Part shown: piece by piece, positions 34,969 to 38,887 of the stretch
Layout: the number at the start of each line of letters is the position of its first letter
Numbering within the stretch: position 1 is the first letter of the stretch
Source: Paracoccaceae bacterium
Lineage (GTDB): Bacteria > Pseudomonadota > Alphaproteobacteria > Rhodobacterales > Rhodobacteraceae
Length of the DNA: 38,887 bases
NCBI GenBank assembly: GCA_018223085.1
Contig: JAAEZB010000001.1
Location: 1-38,887 of the forward strand
Reading direction: 5' to 3'
Made by a program: the position numbers and the translations under genes
Notes under the pieces: generated by a model
What the model was told of the DNA's origin: nothing
Seen by the model: the letters and a program-made list of their open reading frames with translations, nothing else
The model's database searches: none

Positions 34969-36885
34969 ATGGGCAAAGTGATCGGTATCGACCTCGGTAC
35001 GACCAACTCCTGTGTCGCCATCATGGATGGTTCGCAGGCCAAAGTGATTGAAAACTCCGAAGGGACACGCACGACCCCTTCGATCGTGGCTTTCACGGAT
35101 AATGAACGCCTCGTCGGCCAGCCAGCCAAGCGCCAGGCTGTGACCAACCCGGAAAACACCGTCTTTGGCGTTAAGCGCCTGATTGGCCGTCGTTACGACG
35201 ATGCCGACCTCGCCAAGGATCTCAAAAACATGCCGTTCAACGTCATCAATGGCGGCAACGGCGATGCTTGGGTTGAAGCCAAGGGCGAGAAATACTCCCC
35301 CTCGCAGATTTCTGCCTTCATCCTCGGCAAGATGAAAGAAACCGCCGAGTCCTATCTCGGCGAAGAGGTGACGCAGGCCGTCATCACCGTCCCCGCCTAC
35401 TTCAACGACGCCCAGCGTCAGGCAACCAAGGACGCCGGCAAGATCGCTGGCCTCGAAGTGCTGCGGATCATCAACGAACCGACCGCCGCCGCTCTGGCCT
35501 ATGGTCTCGACAAGGAAGAAACCCACACCATCGCGGTCTATGACCTCGGCGGCGGTACTTTCGACGTCACCATCCTCGAAATCGACGATGGCCTGTTTGA
35601 GGTGAAATCGACCAACGGCGATACCTTCCTCGGCGGTGAAGACTTTGACATGCGCATCGTCAACTACCTCGCGGGCGAGTTCAAAAAAGAGCACGGCGTT
35701 GACCTGACCAAAGACAAGATGGCCCTCCAGCGTCTCAAAGAAGCTGCCGAGAAAGCCAAGATCGAACTGTCTTCGTCGAGCCAGACCGAGATCAACCAGC
35801 CGTTCATCTCGATGGACCCGAATGGCGGTCAGCCGCTGCACATGGTCATGAAACTGACCCGTGCCAAGCTTGAATCGCTGGTCTCTGACCTCATCAAGGC
35901 ATCGCTCAAGCCGTGTCAGGCCGCTCTCAAGGATGCGGGCCTCGCCGCGAACGAAATCGACGAAATCGTTCTCGTCGGCGGCATGACCCGCATGCCCCGC
36001 GTGAAAGACGAAGTCACCAAGTTCTTCGGCAAAGAGCCCCATCAGGGTGTGAACCCGGACGAAGTCGTCGCCATGGGTGCCGCGATCCAAGCTGGCGTTC
36101 TGCAAGGTGACGTCAAGGACGTGGTCCTGCTCGACGTGACTCCGCTCTCGCTCGGCATCGAAACGCTCGGCGGTGTCTTCACCCGTCTGATCGACCGCAA
36201 CACCACGATCCCGACCAAGAAATCGCAGATTTTCTCGACCGCCGAAGACAATCAGTCGGCCGTGACCATCCGCGTCTTCCAGGGCGAGCGTGAAATGGCT
36301 GCCGACAACAAGATCCTTGGCCAGTTCAACCTCGAAAACATCCCGCCCGCTCCGCGCGGCCTGCCGCAGATCGAAGTAACCTTCGACATTGATGCCAACG
36401 GCATCGTGTCCGTCGGCGCCCTCGACAAAGGCACCGGCAAGGAACAGAAGATCACGATCCAGGCGTCGGGCGGCCTCTCGGACGAGGACATCGACAAAAT
36501 GGTCAAGGACGCCGAAGCAAACGCCGAGGCCGACAAGGACCGCAAAGAACTCGTCGAGGCGCGCAATCAGGCCGAAAGCCTCATTCACTCGACCGAAAAG
36601 TCGATGGAAGAGCACGCCGACAAGGTCGACCCGACCACTATCGAGGCGATCGAACTGGCCATCTCCGCACTCAAGGACGACCTTGAGAAAGAGGACGCCG
36701 CCGCCGACAAGATCAAGTCGGGCATCCAGAACGTGACCGAGGCCGCGATGAAACTTGGCGAAGCCATCTACAAGGCCAGCCAGGAAGACGGCGCAGGCGA
36801 GCCGGACGCGGCGGATATGGGTCCCGGTGACGACGACATCGTCGACGCCGACTTCGAGGACCTCGACGACGACAAGCGCGGCTAA
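34969..36885 (+). CDS. dnaK: Chaperone protein DnaK (Hsp70)
   Basis: The 638-residue Hsp70 folds and protects proteins using ATP. ATPase domain: [13 protein letters not shown] at residues 5-17, [48 protein letters not shown]. The linker [17 protein letters not shown] leads to the peptide-binding domain, and an acidic tail ends the protein. Length equals other DnaK proteins. ATG at 34969 was chosen since AAGGGA lies seven bases upstream; ATG at 34963 is too close to it. DnaJ follows 78 bp downstream, beyond a hairpin. GrpE is not in the window. Confidence 0.98.
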   Translation: MGKVIGIDLGTTNSCVAIMDGSQAKVIENSEGTRTTPSIVAFTDNERLVGQPAKRQAVTNPENTVFGVKRLIGRRYDDADLAKDLKNMPFNVINGGNGDAWVEAKGEKYSPSQISAFILGKMKETAESYLGEEVTQAVITVPAYFNDAQRQATKDAGKIAGLEVLRIINEPTAAALAYGLDKEETHTIAVYDLGGGTFDVTILEIDDGLFEVKSTNGDTFLGGEDFDMRIVNYLAGEFKKEHGVDLTKDKMALQRLKEAAEKAKIELSSSSQTEINQPFISMDPNGGQPLHMVMKLTRAKLESLVSDLIKASLKPCQAALKDAGLAANEIDEIVLVGGMTRMPRVKDEVTKFFGKEPHQGVNPDEVVAMGAAIQAGVLQGDVKDVVLLDVTPLSLGIETLGGVFTRLIDRNTTIPTKKSQIFSTAEDNQSAVTIRVFQGEREMAADNKILGQFNLENIPPAPRGLPQIEVTFDIDANGIVSVGALDKGTGKEQKITIQASGGLSDEDIDKMVKDAEANAEADKDRKELVEARNQAESLIHSTEKSMEEHADKVDPTTIEAIELAISALKDDLEKEDAAADKIKSGIQNVTEAAMKLGEAIYKASQEDGAGEPDAADMGPGDDDIVDADFEDLDDDKRG

Positions 36886-36909
36886 GAAGCGCCATCGGAA
36901 CTGAAATCG

Positions 36910-36940
36910 GGGCCGGTCCGCTCGCCGGATCGGCCCTTTT
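36910..36940 (+). terminator. Intrinsic terminator-like hairpin between dnaK and dnaJ
   Basis: GGGCCGGTCCG (36910-36920) pairs with CGGATCGGCCC (36926-36936) with one G-U pair, loop CTCGC, and TTTT follows. It probably makes dnaK mRNA more abundant than dnaK-dnaJ readthrough or stabilises the dnaK 3' end. Confidence 0.7.
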
Positions 36941-36963
36941 CATTCCGGCCAAAGGAGTAACCC

Positions 36964-38109
36964 ATGGCAAAACGTGACTTCTACGAGGTACTTGGCGTCG
37001 ACAAGGGGGCTTCCGCGGACGAGATCAAGAAAGCCTATCGCCAGAAGGCCAAGGAATTTCACCCCGACCGCAACGCAGACAACCCCGACGCAGAGGCCCA
37101 GTTCAAAGAAGCGAACGAGGCCTATGAAATCCTCAAGGATGCCGAGAAAAAAGCAGCCTATGACCGTTTCGGCCATGCAGCCTTTGAAGGCGGTATGGGC
37201 GGTGGCGGCCCGCGTGGCGGCCATCCCGGTCAGGGCGATTTCAGCTCGGCTTTCTCGGATGTGTTCGACGATCTGTTCGGTGATTTCATGGGCGGACGCG
37301 GCGGCGGTGGCCGTCAACGCGCCGCGCGTGGCGCCGACCTGCGCTATAACCTGCGTGTAACGCTGGAAGAAGCCTATTCCGGCCTGCAAAAGACAATCAA
37401 TGTCCCGACTGCGGTGCAATGCGACGCCTGTGATGGCTCTGGTGCCGAAGGCGGCGCAGAACCGACCACCTGCCCGACATGTTCAGGCATGGGTAAGGTC
37501 CGCGCGCAACAGGGCTTCTTCACGGTCGAGCGCACCTGCCCGACATGTGGTGGCCTCGGGCAGATCATCAAGAACCCCTGCAAGGCCTGTGGTGGTCAGG
37601 GACGGGTCGAAAAGGACCGCGCGCTTTCGGTCAACATCCCTGCGGGCGTCGAAACCGGCACCCGTATCCGTCTCGCTGGCGAAGGCGAAGCCGGGATGCG
37701 TGGCGGACCTGCGGGCGACCTCTATATCTTTATCGAGGTGAGCAAGCACCCGCTCTTTGAACGCGAAGGCGGCAACCTGTTCTGCCGCGTGCCGGTGTCG
37801 ATGACCTCGGCCGCGCTTGGTGGTGATATCGAGGTGCCGACGATCGACGGCGGCCGCTCGCGGGTCAAGATTCCCGCCGGGTCGCAATCGGGCCGTCAGA
37901 TGCGCCTGCGCAGCAAAGGTATGCCCGCCCTGCGCGGTAGCGGCTCTGGCGACATGTTCATCGAACTGGCTGTCGAAACCCCGGTCAACCTCACCAGCCG
38001 CCAGAAAGAGATTCTGCGCGAATTCGAGGATCTCTCGGAAGAGAACAACCCCGAGAGCAGCAGCTTCTTCAAATCGGTGAAGAACTTCTGGGATTCGATG
38101 AAAGGCTAA
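36964..38109 (+). CDS. dnaJ: Chaperone protein DnaJ (type I Hsp40)
   Basis: The 381-residue co-chaperone stimulates DnaK ATPase and delivers substrates. J domain at about 4-69 with the HPD motif ([10 protein letters not shown]); Gly-rich region [14 protein letters not shown]; four CxxCxGxG zinc repeats ([32 protein letters not shown]) between about 155 and 215; then the C-terminal substrate-binding domains. Full type I architecture. AAAGGAG six bases upstream of ATG 36964. Confidence 0.98.
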   Translation: MAKRDFYEVLGVDKGASADEIKKAYRQKAKEFHPDRNADNPDAEAQFKEANEAYEILKDAEKKAAYDRFGHAAFEGGMGGGGPRGGHPGQGDFSSAFSDVFDDLFGDFMGGRGGGGRQRAARGADLRYNLRVTLEEAYSGLQKTINVPTAVQCDACDGSGAEGGAEPTTCPTCSGMGKVRAQQGFFTVERTCPTCGGLGQIIKNPCKACGGQGRVEKDRALSVNIPAGVETGTRIRLAGEGEAGMRGGPAGDLYIFIEVSKHPLFEREGGNLFCRVPVSMTSAALGGDIEVPTIDGGRSRVKIPAGSQSGRQMRLRSKGMPALRGSGSGDMFIELAVETPVNLTSRQKEILREFEDLSEENNPESSSFFKSVKNFWDSMKG

Positions 38110-38132
38110 ACCGCCTCACCTCATCCATGATT

Positions 38133-38159
38133 AAGGGCGCCTTTATCGGGCGCCCTTTT
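38133..38159 (+). terminator. Rho-independent terminator of dnaK-dnaJ
   Basis: AAGGGCGCC (38133-38141) and GGCGCCCTT (38149-38157) form a nine-pair stem with a seven-base loop, continuing into TTTTCTTTT, 24 bp after the dnaJ stop. Confidence 0.93.
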
Positions 38160-38206
38160 CTTTTGCCCGGCGTCCAAAGGTTAACGCGGACGCGGTTTCA
38201 AAAAAC

Positions 38207-38246
38207 CGCACCGACGCAATACCGACGTGATACATACGCGATGCAG
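38207..38246. repeat. Iteron-type 40-bp repeat, copy 2
   Basis: Contains GCAATACCGAC, GTGATACATAC and GCGATGCAGAC as consecutive 11-bp units, and aligns with 10801-10840 at 33 of 40 positions on the same strand. It lies 70 bp upstream of the radC start and about 50 bp after the dnaJ terminator. Confidence 0.6.
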
Positions 38247-38293
38247 ACCCCCGTTTTCGCCGTTAACCTTTCCCCGATTAACCCTTCCTCAAC

Positions 38294-38318
38294 CATGTTT
38301 CGCCACCCTTGAAACATG
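38294..38318 (+). promoter_or_regulatory. Hairpin covering the radC start codon
   Basis: CATGTTTC (38294-38301) and GAAACATG (38311-38318) are perfect 8-base arms with a nine-base loop; the second arm includes the radC ATG. The first arm starts a five-codon reading frame (MFRHP) that ends four bases before the radC ATG. No purine-rich ribosome site precedes the ATG. Confidence 0.45.
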
Positions 38319-38887
38319 TCCGATCCGCATACCTTTGCCGAGATGCCCTTGCCGCTTTTCTCCTCTGACGAGGCCGCGGAAGCGGTGCCTTTACCTGCGG
38401 GAAAACTCCCCTCCTACATCGCCGATCATCGCAAACGCCTGCGCGCCCGCTTCCTCTCTGGCGGTGCAAATGCCCTCCCGGATTACGAGCTTCTGGAACT
38501 TGTCCTTTTCCGTGCAATCCCTCGGCAGGATGTCAAACCACTGGCGCATAAGCTCTTGGAAACATTCGGGGATTTTAACAATGTGCTCTCCGCCCCACCG
38601 GCCCGCCTCAAAGAGGTAAAAGGCGTCGGTGAGGCCGTGCTGTGCGAATTGAAAATCGTCGAGGCCGCCGCCCATCGTCTCGCCCGCGCCCGCATCATGC
38701 AGCGCCGCGTGCTCTCAAGTTGGGACGCGCTTCTCGATTATTGCCGCACCACCATGGCGCATCGCGAAATTGAACAATTCCGCGTTCTTTACCTCGACAC
38801 CAAGAACACCCTCATCGCCGACGAGGAACAGGCCCGCGGCACCGTCAACCACGTCCCCGTCTATCCCCGCGAAATCCTCAAACGCGC
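38316..38887 (+). CDS. radC: RadC/JAB-domain DNA repair protein, 5' part
   Basis: The frame is open from ATG 38316 to the right edge, giving 190 residues. The N-terminal region is the UPF0758/RadC helix-hairpin-helix domain (LPDYELLELVLFRAIPRQDVKPLA; VKGVGEAVLCELKIV). The JAB/MPN-like domain begins with FRVLYLDTKN and DEEQARGTVNHVPVYPREI, which is highly typical of RadC; the metal motif HNHPSGD would lie beyond the edge. The first 30 residues are variable, and Met10 is an alternative start. Its exact cellular role is unsettled; it is often regulated with competence and repair genes. Confidence 0.92.
   Translation, partial: MSDPHTFAEMPLPLFSSDEAAEAVPLPAGKLPSYIADHRKRLRARFLSGGANALPDYELLELVLFRAIPRQDVKPLAHKLLETFGDFNNVLSAPPARLKEVKGVGEAVLCELKIVEAAAHRLARARIMQRRVLSSWDALLDYCRTTMAHREIEQFRVLYLDTKNTLIADEEQARGTVNHVPVYPREILKR

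Noticed and set aside
34759-36615. Long minus-strand extension upstream of alkB giving an 822-residue frame
   Set aside because: This part is the antisense mirror of dnaK in the same codon register. AlkB homology begins at the ATG at 34758, which has a ribosome binding site.

Overview
The window looks like a chromosomal segment of an alphaproteobacterium, most probably order Rhodobacterales (Roseobacter-like). The case rests on gene content and style: GC-rich coding with very few TTA, CTA and TCA codons, long-form HPF followed by ptsN after an lptC-lptA-lptB run, gltD and gltB separated by a small hydrolase gene, a GT14 glycosyltransferase with a long C-terminal extension, an RpoH-type promoter in front of dnaK, and a TTAA-N7-TTAA (CtrA-type) site. 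I see no phage, insertion sequence, CRISPR array or rRNA. The identification is from memory of families only; no search was run.

Layout. Bases 1-5267: repair and small-molecule enzymes (msrB end, msrA, then on the minus strand a hydantoinase/oxoprolinase A-type protein, queG, a glutathione S-transferase and mtgA). Bases 5405-12278, minus strand: the glutamate synthase locus gltD - alpha/beta hydrolase - gltB, closed by a strong terminator. Bases 12498-14591: uppP, a convergent NDUFA9-like SDR, and tRNA-Leu(CAG) with a recognisable promoter. Bases 14708-19474, plus strand: RNase D-like exonuclease, kdsD/kpsF, lptC, lptA, lptB, hpf and ptsN, mostly with overlapping or adjoining ends.

Bases 19475-33531 form a surface-polysaccharide region. 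On the minus strand, galU - galE - GT2 paralog A - a possible 61-codon ORF - GT2 paralog B - GT14/extension protein - two-module sulfotransferase are packed almost without gaps and read as one operon. Around them lie an outer-membrane polysaccharide export (OPX) lipoprotein, a short CapD/WbpM-type sugar-nucleotide dehydratase, a UDP-glucuronate 4-epimerase-like enzyme, kdsB, cysQ and a KpsM-like ABC permease. Together these can supply UDP-Glc, UDP-Gal, UDP-GalA, a 4,6-dehydrated amino sugar and CMP-Kdo, assemble and possibly sulfate a glycan, clear the PAP by-product (CysQ), and export the chain. No kpsT/kpsE, polymerase or PAPS-synthesis genes are inside the window. A sulfated capsule is an inference.

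Bases 33528-38887: a secreted SH3/COG3650-like protein coupled to the permease, alkB, then dnaK-dnaJ behind an RpoH-type promoter, a terminator, and the 5' part of radC running off the end. The most unusual non-coding signals are a pair of near-identical 40-bp tracts built of 11-bp iterons (10801-10840 and 38207-38246), the CtrA-type site at 28121-28135, a two-site dyad upstream of galU, and a hairpin covering the radC start codon.
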